Positions 22,464-34,321 of a stretch of 64,000 bases of DNA are shown one piece after another. Each line of letters opens with the position of its first letter. Position 1 is the stretch's first letter. Under the pieces are notes generated by a model that saw only the letters and a list, made by a program, of their open reading frames with translations, was not told where the DNA came from and ran no database searches. The DNA lies in NCBI RefSeq assembly GCF_029867415.1, contig NC_081185.1:37766766-37830765 (forward strand), given 5' to 3'. The DNA comes from Vicia villosa (taxonomy: Eukaryota > Streptophyta > Magnoliopsida > Fabales > Fabaceae). The position numbers were made by a program, and so were the translations under genes.

Positions 22464-24244
22464 TTTGAAGCATGAGTACACTCAGGAATGTCAATGGTGA
22501 TCCAATTCTTAATCATCTTTCCATGGGTCACAAACTTTGGCATTTTTGGCTCTGGTTCGTCTTCAACAATAGCGTTCACTTCTGGAGGAGTCGGATGTAG
22601 AAACCCAGCACTATGGAACATCTCCCGATAAGGACGAAAAGCAGATTCAGGCTTCATCATAGACTTTTCTGAGGCAGAAAATCCCAGACCAGCTCTATTC
22701 TTGTTCTCTTGCAGACTCACCACTTGTCCCCACACTCCTGAATGTCCATTCTGAACCACTAGTTGAGCATCTTTGAAGGAGGCAATGGAAGCTTCATCCT
22801 TTTTGAATTCATCATTAACAGACAGGGCTTGGAATGCAGTTCCAATGACTACTTCGTCAGCCTCTATGGTACGGAACGAAGAGAGATGACTAATCAGCAA
22901 AGCTTGTTCTCCATTCACAACGACCATCTTTCCATCTTTCACAAATTTCAACTTTTGGTGGAGAGTCGAAGTAACTGCCCCAGCCTCATGGATCCATGGG
23001 CGTCCCAATAAGCAACTGTATGCAAGAAAAATGTCCATCACTTGAAAAGTAATCTTGAAGACAAATGGTCAAATACCAATAGGCAAATCAACCTCTCCAA
23101 CCACTGATTTCTTTGATCCATCAAAAGCCTTGACAATCACATTGCTGAATCTCATTGGTGTGCCACCATAAGACAGCTTGGCAAGAATGGATTTTGCCAT
23201 GACATTCAGAGATGATCCAGTATCAATCAACACATTGGACATCGAGTCCTCTTTGCAACTGACAGAGATGTGCAAAGCCAAATTATGATTTCTCCCTTCC
23301 TCAGGCAAATCTTCATCACTGAAGCTCAAATTGTTACATGCAGTGATATTACTCACAACCCCATTAAACTGATCCAACGTCACATCATGATCCACAAAGG
23401 CTTGATCAAGTATCTTCATTAAAGAATCCCTATGAGCAGGAGAACTCGTCAGCAGCTCCATTATAGAGATCTTGTACGGAGTACGATGCAACTGATCCAC
23501 AATCTTATAATCACTCATCTTGATAAGCTTCAAAATCTCATCCATCTCCTTTCCTGAAGATGATCCAGCATTCACTTTTGTCGCATCATTATTGTTCACA
23601 GGCACTTGAGTAGGATTCATCTGGACATCCACAACTGTTTGAGGTTGAGTAAAAACTCGTCCGCTTCTAGTTACTCTACTAACATCTGCTATATTCTCAA
23701 CAGAAGACAGAGGCTTAATCTCAACTTCTTTTCCAGCTTCCAACATGGTGGCATTGTATCTGTAGGGTACAGCTTTATCAGAACTATAAGGTACAGATCC
23801 AGGCAAACATATCACAAGAGGTTCTACAGCAGTTTTGCCATAATAACCAATCTCTACACATTCCGGGATTTCAAAGCATGGTTCAATCACATTGACATCA
23901 TTTTCATCTCTATCCCTCAGAATCTCGATGAGCCTTTGATCTATCATCTCTTGTAAATCTCTTCTCACAATATAACACCCTCGAGGATTAACTGAACAAA
24001 TCCTACAAGCAGCGTGGTTATGCTCATAATGACTATACTCACACAGAGTGGCATGCATCTCTACCAACGATCCTCTGATGTGTTCCACACGATAAATCTT
24101 ATACTTCCCAGGGCATGCATGCACCATATTCACAGCAGACGCTTCATGAGTTGGCAACGGATTGTTCTGCACATTTAGGCCAATATCACGGAAAGAAAGC
24201 ATTCCAGAACGGACCAATCTCTGAACTTCATTCTTCAGGACCAA
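22464..24244 (-). pseudogene. pro: gag-pro linker and aspartic protease of element B, with nonsense codon
   Basis: Retropepsin with DTGSS and LLGRPW motifs and the conserved C/H-rich stretch. It retains about 66 codons that A lacks (GSVPYSSDKAV through MNPTQVP). A TGA near 23069 replaces a Gly codon in DLPIGIGPF; the frame is unchanged after it and runs to the splice donor as IDIPECTHASK. Upstream it is one base out of frame with gag. Confidence 0.88.
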
Positions 24245-25770
24245 CAGTTTTCCAAATCATGCCCAGGAGCATTCTGATGAAAAGCACAAGTGGCATCAGC
24301 TTTGTACCACCAAGGGAGTTTCTCTTGAACAGGAGGTGGTGACCTTGGTTGAACAAACTTCTTATGAATTAGAGCAGGATACAGTTCAGTGTACGTCATA
24401 GGGATAGGATCAATATTAACACGAGGATACGGATTCCGCCTTGCTGGTTGTTGATTGACAGGAGCTACAGGTACTGAATTCACAACAGGAGTTACTGACG
24501 CCACTTGTTGAGATTGATTTCTGAATCGATTATTCCTCCCATGAGAAACAACATTAGCATCTGCTTCTTTCTTCTTCTGGAATGAAGAACCATACTTCTT
24601 CGCACCACCAGACGAATTGTCATTCCGAACCAGACGTCCTTCTCGCACAGCTTCTTCCAATCTGACACCCATACCCACCATTTCGGTGAAGTCTACAGGA
24701 GCACTTGCAATCATCTTTTCATAGTAAAATGGACCAAGAGTCTTCAGGAAAATCTTAGTCATCTCTTTCTCTTCCATCGGAGGAATCACTTGGGCGGCAA
24801 CCTCACGCCATCTTTGAGCATATTCCTTGAAGGATTCTTTCTCTTTCTGCATCATAGCTCGCAATTGATCTCGATCAGGAGCCATATCCACATTATACTT
24901 GTATTGTTTCACAAACGCTTCAGCTAAGTCGTTGAAAGTGCGAATATGGGTGCTATCAAGGCCCATATACCACTTAGAAGCAGCTCCAGTCAAACTGTCT
25001 TGGAAATAATGGATCAATAGACGTTGATCATGAGTGTGAGTGGACATCTTCCTTACATACATCACTAGATGTGCCTGAGGACAGGAATTTCCCTTATACT
25101 TCTCAAATTCAGGCAGTTTGAACTTAGCAGGTACTTTCACATTAGGAACAAGGCAAAGATCATGCACATTCTTTCTAAACAGTTCTTTCCCACGCAGAGC
25201 TTTCATTTCTTTCTGCAATTCTTCAAACTGATCTTGGAAACCATTCATTCTGTCATGAATTTCACTTGGAGCAGCATCATAAATGGGCTCAGGGACAAAA
25301 GGACCAGTATGAACAATAGGAGATGTGTTGACCATAACAGGAGTCAATGGACGAGTCATCTCAGGAACAGACAAATAACCTTCAGGCATGCCCCAGGGAT
25401 ATCCATTAGGCATACGTTGCTGAGTAGCACCAACAGGAACAGCAGGAATTGTTGTAGCAGCAATTTCAGAAATCACAGTGGTCTGACCCTGAGCTTGGGC
25501 ATTGGGAGGAGGAACTTGATTCTGATTCTGATTCTGAGCAGCCATCAACGTCTCTACTAGAGCAGTGAGACGATCCACACCAGATCTCAAAGTAACAACC
25601 TCTTCGCGTAGCTCACGATCCTCTTGTTCAAGACCTTCCATCTTCTTCTTGTAGTTAGCTCGAGTATTATACCAGTGAGACAGCTTGATTCTGTATGAAG
25701 AACACTGAATAAGACCTCGGGAATACTCTCGGAAGCAAGACCAAAATGCAGAATGATGCATGAAATGCAA
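24235..25770 (-). pseudogene. gag: gag of element B, intact up to a C-terminal frameshift
   Basis: 511 codons from the first ATG. A better start may be the ATG at 25641, which begins the coiled-coil-like MEGLEQEDRELREEVVTLR; the upstream 43 codons may or may not be translated. After a Q/N/P-rich linker comes the capsid region (NVKVPAKFKLPEFEKYKGNSCP, YVRKM, LIHYFQDSL, KESFKEYAQRWREVAAQV), then the basic region and the C-x2-H-x5-H-x4-C knuckle near 24240-24290. One base is missing compared with A right after ENCW, giving a premature stop; protease follows in another frame. Similar in layout to the gag of F. Confidence 0.9.
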
Positions 25771-25926
25771 TGCAAATGATTTTTATTTTTATTGGTTTTC
25801 AAGGAACTTTAAGACATTGATTGTAAACATTAGCAAAAAAACATAAAACATAATAACATTCTTCATTAATAATAGAAAAGCTTACAAAAGGATTCAAAGA
25901 TCCAAAATTACAAAACAAAGGAAAAG

Positions 25927-26295
25927 CTAGAAACTAGAAGGGAACACTTCTGACGAAGATCCAACTCCTCTCTGCAGCTTCCTACGGAGCTTCTCCAACT
26001 CATCTTCATAAAAGGCCTTCAAATGAGCATTCTCGACCATCAGCTTATCAGCAACTTCCTTCCATGCAACTGAATCTTCTTGTTGTCTCTTTCGCTTTTC
26101 ACCATGTTGTTGAAGCAACTCTTCTTGATGACGGATTTGATCATCCTTTTCCATTTTGGTCTTCAGAATAGAGATCAATTTCCCATAACGGATTTTGAAG
26201 TTGTCAAGATTAGGAACCAAAGTTGCTAGCTCTTTCAATTCTTTTGCACTTGAATTCCTGAAAGTGTACTTCTTGATGCTTCTCTTTTGATCCAT
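25927..26295 (-). CDS. Small ORF1-like protein of element B upstream of gag
   Basis: 122 codons from the ATG at 26295 (MDQKRSIKKYTF), ending in a serine-rich tail. From residue 25 on it is charged and helical-looking, with a likely coiled coil (KTKMEKDDQIRHQEELLQQ; ENAHLKAFYEDELEKLRRK). Ogre elements are known to carry an extra ORF1 of unknown function in this position; this one is much shorter than the usual form. An in-frame extension to 26379 adds 28 residues with no clear merit. It is the only open gene of B with no visible lesion. Function unknown. Confidence 0.6.
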   Translation of the reverse strand: MDQKRSIKKYTFRNSSAKELKELATLVPNLDNFKIRYGKLISILKTKMEKDDQIRHQEELLQQHGEKRKRQQEDSVAWKEVADKLMVENAHLKAFYEDELEKLRRKLQRGVGSSSEVFPSSF

Positions 26296-26379
26296 GGTAC
26301 CTGTGATGTTTACAAAAAATGTCTCTAAGTTCCTTGAAAACCATTTGTGAATGTTATTTTTATGAATGCATGAATGCAT

Positions 26380-27067
26380 GGTTTATGCATCAACCACAAT
26401 CAAGAGCACACAAGATCACATCAAATCACACAAAATCACACAATCCAGGTTCTTAGGTTCGACGTCACGAGCATGGAGCCATGGGTCTACCCATCCCACG
26501 AGGCGTGATCTAAGGAGTTTTGTACCTGCCAATCGGGTTCTACAAAGGTTCCCAGAGTTTTCAATCTTCTATCGGATATTACCGGCATGCACAATTGCTC
26601 ATGGGCGCCAATAATATGCCTAAAAAGACCTCGTCTGAGCGTAGTATCGCATGACAACAAGCTCAAATTGGTACTTGATCTTGTTTCTGCACTACATCCT
26701 AAAAAGGCTTAGATGGGTTAAAAAGGTTCTAGGCCATTCAGCTTCTACGGACACTCACTATTGAAAGTAATAGCGTTATCACGATGGTTCGTAACAACCT
26801 CTACTACCTTCCACGAGGCCTCCACTGATTGGGGTTCCACCATATGACGCTCATGGTAAGGATTGCTCCTGACATGCGACTATTGGTCTTACCACCTCCT
26901 ATCTCAAGTTACTCACCAAAGTTCGGGTTAGAACTTTATCTCATCACAGAGGAACCATCGAGCACCAAAAAGAAAAAAAAGAAGATAAACAAACAAAGCA
27001 CACAACAGTATATACAGGTAAAAACACACAGATAAACAAAAATAGGCTTAACACACTTAAAACTGGA
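26380..27067 (-). other. 5' leader of element B
   Basis: Untranslated leader between primer site and ORF1. No gene seen. Presumed to hold packaging signals (inference). Confidence 0.6.
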
Positions 27068-27085
27068 TCCCCAGTGAAGTCGCCA
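27068..27085 (-). other. Primer binding site of element B
   Basis: Minus strand TGGCGACTTCACTGGGGA, seven bases inside the 5' LTR end. It matches the tRNA-Arg-type primer site of Ogre elements except in the middle, where C and F have CTCTGC. Confidence 0.82.
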
Positions 27086-27091
27086 TTTTTC

Positions 27092-30000
27092 TGTAGCGGG
27101 GAAAATCTGATATCGAAGCCATGGGATTGACTCGAATCAATATTCCGTTTGAAATCGCCACCGCGCTTTATTTTTTCAAAGGAAAAGGGAAAAGAACGAA
27201 AAATCCAAAGTTTTGTTTTTAAAACAAGAAAGAGATCTCAGGTACGGGTGTTGATTATATGAGGGGAAGGTTTAAAGCACCCCTCATATCTGTGGTACTC
27301 CACAGGAACCTTTTTGAAAATATGTGTCGTGTGTGCTAAAAAACGGTTTGTTTTATTTTTAAAATAAGCTCGGCAAAGCGTTAAGCTTTGTGCCTACATA
27401 CCTCCTCGGTGCAATGGAGAAGTCAGAGCTAATGTAGTTCCGCTTAAAGGGAAAACATTTTTAAAACGAATAAACACTTTATCGTCGTTGGAGAGAAATA
27501 CTCAGCCATTGATCTTGAGCATGAGAACAAACGAGTTCTTTGCATCGCTAATGAAAGAAGGGCTCCAACTCGGATAAAATCGATGAGTATGCCACTAGCT
27601 CTCTCACGCGGAAAAGATCTCATTATATCAATCAATTTCAAAATCGTGGGGTATAACCACTCGTTTCGACAATTAACAGTGTCTAAACTTTGAAGAAAAA
27701 GGCCACTAAGGGCAAAAGATATTTTAAAGAAAACGTTTTGAAAATGATTGCAAACATAAGAAGGTTTTGGAAAAAGGGAGAAGATTTTGAAAATTTAAGA
27801 AGTGGGAGGAGATGAAGAGGCTAACCTAGTGCATAAAATAAAAGCTAAGGAAAGAAACGGTCTAACCGAAGAAGAAGCCAACACTTGACATTGTGAGTCA
27901 AGGTAGATTTCCCATCCTTTGGACTTATCAATACCAAACCAAAACATTACCACTTGGGGATCCAGATGAATTTATTATCTTAGCACCATTTCGCATTAAG
28001 CACATTAAAATTTTGACGAAAATCGGGCAGAGTAACGGCTGTTTTCGGGTAAAATCCTTATATCAATGCCTTGGAATTAACCATCAAGGGCTTTCAAGGA
28101 AATACTTGCACATACAAACAAACAACAATCCAATGCCAGACAGACAGAATAACAACAGAGTAACCATATCATGAGGGTCCAGAGGTACTAAGTCCATAAG
28201 TCCGAATCTCCAAAATGCTAGGGATAGTAACCAATAGTCCAAAAGAGAGCCTTAGGTATTTTTTATATTTTTGTTATTTATTAGTGTTTTGGCATAAAAG
28301 TAAAGTATGGTCCAAGTGGACAAAAGAAAAATAGCGGAAGCATAAACATAGCGTCCAAATGGACAAAGAGAAAATAGCGGAATATAAATGTCCAAATGGA
28401 CAAAGAGAAAATAGCGGAATGTAAATATGATGGAATGATAAAATAAAGCGATAAAGCGAGAAATATAAAGAGCAATATAATAAAGTGCGGAAATTAAAGT
28501 CAATTGTTAAATGTTAAAGATAACCATCTTGAAACTTGTCAAGTATGTTATCAAAGTTAGTAATGAAGATCGATGGTGAGTGAAGGATGTTCTCGGATTT
28601 AAAGTCAATGGAAACTTATCAGAAGCTTGATAAAATCATAGCGACTACACGATAAATTTCCATAAGTCTTAAATCAACCGCATACAATTCTCTTCCATAT
28701 TTGATCCTTTTTTGATTCGGGACACGAAATATTGCGCTATGTTAAGCAGATCGCCAAGTGATTTATATAGAAATCACCCTACAACGAGGCCGGTCAAAAC
28801 TTTATGTGCTAATGCATGCGAGAAGAACGATATGTAGATCGTTTTCCGAAAGCAATACCGCACGAAAAGAAAAAATGGTGAGTGATCTAGTCTTTACCAA
28901 GAATCCATAAGAATTCTCAAGGTATTAAGACTTTCATCGATCAAAATAAAGATAAACAAAAGATGGAACCACATTAAAAGCTCCTTTCATCCATAATTTC
29001 AATCACTTAATTTTGCGGATTTGGATTCTCATCCTATCGACGCCCTAAGTCCATTGAAATTAGAGAGAAATTAGGCCTCTAACTTGTGATTCAAAGAAAA
29101 TACAAAAGAAAGGAGTAGAAGATGAGTTAGAACCAAAGACAAGTCACACAAAGGCAAAAAACGCATTCTGCTCAGCAAGCAATCGATTGCTCCAGGAGTG
29201 CAATCGATTGCTCCTCCTTCAATTTTAAAAATCTGCGCAGTTTTTCAACTGTGCAATCGATTGCAGCAAGAGAGCAATCGATTGCACTAGGCAATTTTTT
29301 TAAAAAAAAACAGCAATCAAAAGGAGTAAAACTAGTTTAAACATAAAATCAAACACCTTGAGATCTTGGATCAATTTGTGCACGAAAATGTATCAAGTAA
29401 GCAAGCAAATCTCATCAATGTAGCACCAAAGGTGCATCAAGCATAAACAACAATGGATCACATCTTGAATTATGGAATGGATCTAGAATTTTACCAAATC
29501 TTTCACAAACTTTGAATCTTCTTCAAGAACACACAACCACAAGCCTTGATCTCTCACAATTGATGAAGAAAGTAGTGTTTATGTTGAGGTTTAGCTCTAA
29601 ATTAGTGAGGTTCAAGATGTGACTCACTAATTTTTATGGAAGAAGAAAAGAGCTTTGAGTGAGGGGTTTGGAAGAGGTGAGGAGAGAAAGAGCAAGAGTT
29701 TTCTTGGCTATCAAAGCTTGAAAAATGAGGAGGGGAATGCCTCAATTTATAGCACTTAGGCTTGGGAGATTTTGTGGCTTGGAGTTAGGATTGGAAAATA
29801 GAATTAGGCTTGGGAAATGGTTTTGGAGCCAAAAATGAAATCCAATGGTCTTGATGCAATTACATGAAGGTTCATGATTAGATGATGTAGGAAATCAAAT
29901 GTAAGAACCAAGTCATGCTTCCCATGCTTGCAAATGATGTCAACACTTTCAAAAGCTGAATTTTGCCTTGATTCTTCAAAATTTCGCATTGGTGCAATTG

Positions 30001-30428
30001 ATTGCTGTTTTGGTGCAATCGATTGCATTGCCTGAATTTAGTGAAAAAACAGTTGGTGCAATCGATTGCTGTTTTGGTGCAATCGATTGCACAGAAAGCA
30101 GAATGCAAATCTGGTGAAAATCAAGTTGGTGCAATCGATTGCTCCATTATGCAAATCGATTGCTTCCTGAAGAATGCTGAAAAATGCCTTTTTGAGGGAT
30201 ATTTTGACTTGGTACCTACAAAACACAAACACACAAAAGCACAATGCAATATTTTTGGTATTTTGGTTAGTAAAACAATATATACAAGACTAAAACATGG
30301 GTGCTCGATGATTCCTTTGCAGATGGATTGAGCACAACATCACAAGTAGATCTCTAAGATGAAACTCTTGATTGATGATTGGTATACAAATGATGTGTAA
30401 TCTTAGGGTCAAAAATTGGGGTATGACA
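27092..30428 (-). repeat. 5' LTR of element B
   Basis: 3337 bp, the same length as the 3' LTR, from TGTCATACCCC (30428) to CCGCTACA (27092) on the minus strand. Palindrome cores start at 29181/29202, 29255/29276, 29996/30017, 30060/30081 and 30133/30154. TATA-like box at 29745-29751. Confidence 0.95.
29745..29751 (-). promoter_or_regulatory. Candidate TATA box, 5' LTR of B
   Basis: Minus strand CTATAAATTG, same place as in the 3' LTR. Confidence 0.55.
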
Positions 30429-30433
30429 GTACG
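30429..30433. repeat. Target site duplication of element B, copy 2 (GTACG)
   Basis: Pairs with 7878-7882; A's tandem array resumes here. Confidence 0.93.
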
Positions 30434-30885
30434 TCGATGCATTTCTATTCATATCATCAGTGGAACGATGGTGTGTTCTCTGTTAACGAAGGATAGGTAT
30501 TCTGATTCCCTAGTGAAAGAGGATGCATATTTTCTCATCCCCAGTGAAAGAGGATGTCCCCTTTTCTCATCCCTAGTGAAAGATGATGCTTTGACCTCTC
30601 TGGTGCGAAATGTTTTCCTCAGTGAAGTTCCTTTCCTCAGCAGAGTTTCGTCTCTCCAACAGATTCTTATCTTCCCAGTGGAATTCTTCCCACAAAGACA
30701 TTTTGTGTTCCCAGAGGATTTCCTTTGCATCCCCAGCGTTGCTATGTTTCATCATCATCATATGCATTCATTAAACATTGCATTGCATCTTAGGATAAAA
30801 AATTGTGTGTTTTATATATTTAAGTCTCTTCAATCTCGTCAAAACGAAGATTTGCAATCATCGTACCTCCGGATCGAAGAAACTT
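30434..30885 (+). other. End of tandem array and pre-LTR spacer of element A
   Basis: Last partial array unit up to about 30480, then a non-coding spacer with recurring CCCAGTGAAAGAGGATG and similar words, homologous to 11234-11628 of B. Confidence 0.75.
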
Positions 30886-30898
30886 AAATAGGGGCATC
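30886..30898 (+). other. Polypurine tract of element A
   Basis: AAATAGGGGCATC directly before the 3' LTR; identical in B. Confidence 0.75.
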
Positions 30899-31587
30899 TG
30901 TCATACCCCAATTTTTGACCCTAAGATCATATATCATTCATATGCCAATCATTAATCAAAAGCTTCACTTGGAAGTTTTGTTTGTGGTGTTGCACTCACC
31001 TCATCAATAAGAGGGACCATCAAGCACCAATGGTTGTTTATCTTGTATGCATATTATACTAACCCAAATACCAAAAATATTGCTTTGTTTCTTTGTAGGC
31101 TTTTGTTTTGTAGGTACCAAGCCAAGACATGCAATAAACAAGGAATTTTCCACATTTTGGACTGATGAAATCGATTTCCCTACTGGGTAAATCGATTTCC
31201 CTGCAGCAATCTTCAACAAAATCACATTCTGGACAGCATGAAATCGATTTACCTGTTGGGTAAATCGATTTCCCTAGTGTATTTTGCGCCAAATTCTCTT
31301 CTGGAACAGAGTGAAATCGATTTCACTCCTGGGGGAAATCGATTTCCTTAAGGCGAAATTCAAAAAAAATAGAGAGGGAAGCTTGATTTGATTTTGGCAC
31401 CTATTTTCTTTGACCATTTTTGTCATTTTACCAATTTTCTACCTCACCAAAATAATTCCCTTCATTAATTTCATTTTAACCTCATTTTACCATTTTTACC
31501 ATGTAAATGCCACTTTAATCACCAATTAAACACAAGTTAATTAACCAAGAGCAAATGACCAAATTGCCACTACTCTTGCTCTCATCC

Positions 31588-31595
31588 TATAAATA
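31588..31595 (+). promoter_or_regulatory. TATA box of A 3' LTR
   Basis: TATAAATA in CATCCTATAAATAGAGACC, 689 bp from the LTR start; the context matches S1. Confidence 0.72.
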
Positions 31596-32200
31596 GAGAC
31601 CACTACTCTCTCATTTCTCAAGCTTGGAGAGCCAAAAAATTGCTTGCAAATTCATTTCTCACCCTTTCCAAAACCTCACCCAAAGTTCATTTTCATAAGA
31701 TTAGTGAGATTCACATTGAATCTTGCTAATTTTGGACTAAACCTCCTACATTTCTCTCTTTTCTTTGGTTGTTCATCTCCAAATTTGAAGGATCTATACA
31801 CTTTGTGCTTGCTCTTGAAGCTACTCCAAGATTTTTGTTCAAGAAGTGGTAATTTGCTAGATTCATGATGTAGATCTTTATTGCTTGTGTTCAATGCATC
31901 TTTGATGCTATATTGATGATATTTGCTGGTTTTGTGATGGAAATTTCATGCTCAAGTTGATGTGTGATCATAAGGTGTTTGTATATTTGTTCAAATCAAG
32001 TTTTATGCCTTTAAATGATGTTTTTGCTGAAATTTACACTGATGAAATTGATTTCCTTAAGGCTGAAATCGATTTCCTGCTGAACGTAACTTGTTGTTTT
32101 TGAAAACTGCACTATGGAAATCGATTTCCCCCTGCATGAAATCGATTTCCTGCTGGCAGAATGTGGGTTTTTGCCTTTTTATGCTTGTTTTGGCTTCCTT

Positions 32201-32440
32201 CTTCCTCCACTTCATTAATATCATTGGGTCTAGGATGTTGATAGGTTTGAAATGACCTAATCCATAATATTAGATGAATGATATTAATGATAGTGTGAGT
32301 TGATTATCTTTTGTGAATTTTATTCTTCTTCCTCCACTTCATTAATATCATTGGATCTAGGATGTTGATAGGTTTGAAAGGACCAAATCCATAATATTAG
32401 ATGAATGATATTAATGATAGTGTGAGTTGATTTTACTTTA
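32201..32440 (+). repeat. Direct duplication of about 127 bp in A 3' LTR
   Basis: The block starting CTTCCTCCACTTCATTAATA at 32201 recurs at 32328 with a few changes, ending near AGTGTGAGTTGATT. Not seen in the B LTRs. Confidence 0.8.
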
Positions 32441-34321
32441 TGCATTTTATCTTCTTCTTCTCCTTTTTTTCTTTTGATCGATGAAAGTCTTAACACTTTG
32501 AGAATTCTTATGGATTCTTAGTAAAGACTAGATCGTTACCTATTTTCTTTTCGTGCGGTATTGCTTTCGGAGAATGATCTACATATCATTTCTCTCGCAT
32601 GCATTAGCACATAAAGTTTTGACCGGCCTCGTTGTAGGGTGATTTCTACATAAATCACTTGGCAATCTGCTTAACATAGCGCAATATTTTGTGTCCCGAA
32701 TAAAAAAAGATCAAACATGGAAGAGAATTGTATGCGGTTGATTTAAGACTTATGGAGGTTTATCGTGTAGTCGCTATGATTTTATCAAGCTTCTGATAAA
32801 TTTCCATTGAATTTAAATCCGAGAACATCCTTCACTCACCATCGATCTTTACTACTAACTTTGATAACATACTTGACAAGTTTCAAGATGGTTATCTTTA
32901 ACATCTAACAATTGACTTTAATTTCCGCAATTTATTATACCGCTCTTTATATTTCTTGCTTTATCGCTTTATTTTATCATTTCATCATATTTACATTCCG
33001 CTATTTTTCCTTTGTCCATTTGGACGTTTATATTCCGCTATTTTCTCTTTATCCATTTGGACATATGTTTATGTTTCGGCCATTTTCTCTTTTGTTCGCT
33101 TGGACCATACTTTATTTTTATGCTAAAACACTAATAATCAACCAAAATCTAAAAAAAACCTAAGGCTCTCTTTTGGACTATTGGTTACTATCCCGAGCAT
33201 TTTGGAGATTCGGACTTATGGACTTAGTGCCTCTGGACCCTTATTCTGTTGTTACTCTGCTGTTATTCTGTCTGTCTGGCATTGGATTGTTGTCTGTTTG
33301 TGTGTGCAGGTATTTCCTTGAAAGCCCTTGATGGTTAATTCCAAGGCATTGATATAAGGATTTTACCCGAAAACAGCCGTTACTCTGCCCGATTTTCGTC
33401 AGAATTTTAATGTGCTTAATGCGAAATGGTGCTAAGATAATAAGTTCATCTGGATCCCCAAGTGGTAATATTTTGGTTTGGTATTGATAAGTCCAAAGGA
33501 TGGGAAATCTACCTTGACTCACAATGTCAAGTGTTGGCTTCTTCTTCGGTTAGACCGTTTCTTTCCTTAGCTTTTATTTTACGCAATAGGATAGCCTCTT
33601 CATCTCCTCCCATTCTTAAATTTTCAAAATCTTCTCCCTTTTTCAAAAACCTTCTTATGTTTGCAATCTTTTCAAAACCTTTTCTCTTAAAATATCTTTT
33701 GCCCTTAGTGGCCTTTTCTTCAAATGTTTAGACACTGTTAATTGTCGAAACGAGTGGTTATACCCCACGATTTTGAAATTGATTGATATAATGAGATCTT
33801 TTCCGCGTGAGAGAGCTAGTGGCATACTTGTCGATTTTATCCGAGTTGGAGCCCTTCTTTCATTAGCGATGCAAAGAACTCGTTTGTTCTCATGCTCAAG
33901 ATCAATGGCTGAGTATTTCTCTCCAACGACGATAAAGTGTTTATTCGTTTTAAAAATGTTTTCCCTTTAAGTGGAACTACATTAGCTCTGACTTCTCCAT
34001 TGCACCGAGGAGGTATGTAGGCACAAAGCTTAACGCTTTGCCGAGCTTATTTTAAAAATAAAACAAACCGTTTTTTAGCACACACGACACAGATTTTCAA
34101 AAAGGTTCCTGTGGAGTACCACAGATTCAGGGGTGCTTAAAACCTTCCCCTCATATAATCAACACCCGAACCTGAGATCTCTTTCTTGTTTTAAAAACAA
34201 AACTCTGGGTTTTACGTTCTTTTCCCTTTTCCTTTGAAAAAATAAAGCGCGGTGGCGATTTCAAACGAAATATTGATTCGAGTCAATCCCATGGCTTCGA
34301 TATCAGATTTTCCCCGCTACA

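Larger units (their letters stand above)
7883..30428 (-). mobile_element. Element B: near-complete Ogre retrotransposon, minus strand, with nested solo LTR S1
   Basis: Bounded by two LTRs of equal length (3337 bp each) and a perfect 5-bp target duplication. Its span is 22546 bp, or about 17.5 kb once S1 and one copy of its duplication are taken out. Order along the minus strand: 5' LTR, primer site, short ORF1-like gene, gag, protease, intron, RT, RNase H, second RNase H, integrase (interrupted), hairpins, 3' UTR, 127-bp tandem array, purine tract, 3' LTR. By eye the LTRs differ at about 15 positions in their last 1.2 kb, so the insertion is fairly young. Even so, gag, protease, RT, RNase H and integrase each hold at least one lesion. 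Confidence 0.95.
1..34321 (+). mobile_element. Element A: decayed Ogre-type Ty3/gypsy retrotransposon, 5' part outside window, split by element B
   Basis: Plus-strand element present as 1-7882 and 30429-34321; 7883-30428 is element B inserted in it. Order seen: gag end, protease, intron, RT, RNase H, second RNase H, integrase, a hairpin cluster, 3' untranslated block, tandem array, purine tract, 3' LTR. The second RNase H and the protease-RT intron are hallmarks of the Ogre/Tat lineage. The 5' LTR, primer site and start of gag lie before the window. The coding part carries nonsense codons at 62, 2038, 4264 and 5385, a 31-bp deletion near 586 and a deletion of about 165 bp near 3239, so this copy cannot encode a full polyprotein. 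Its 3' end abuts the last 90 bp of another LTR (element C), so A inserted into C. Confidence 0.9.
30899..34321 (+). repeat. 3' LTR of element A
   Basis: 3423 bp, from TGTCATACCCC to CCCCGCTACA. From about 32470 on it is very close to the B LTR. Before that it is largely different apart from the first ~80 bp and the spacing of the AATCGATT palindromes (cores 31169/31190, 31242/31263, 31315/31337, 32046/32067, 32119/32140). TATA box at 31588. Followed by the end of C's LTR. Confidence 0.92.

Noticed and set aside
33773..33970. 65-residue sense frame in LTRs (also 8235-8432, 27444-27641)
   Set aside because: Same reasoning; short and without motif.
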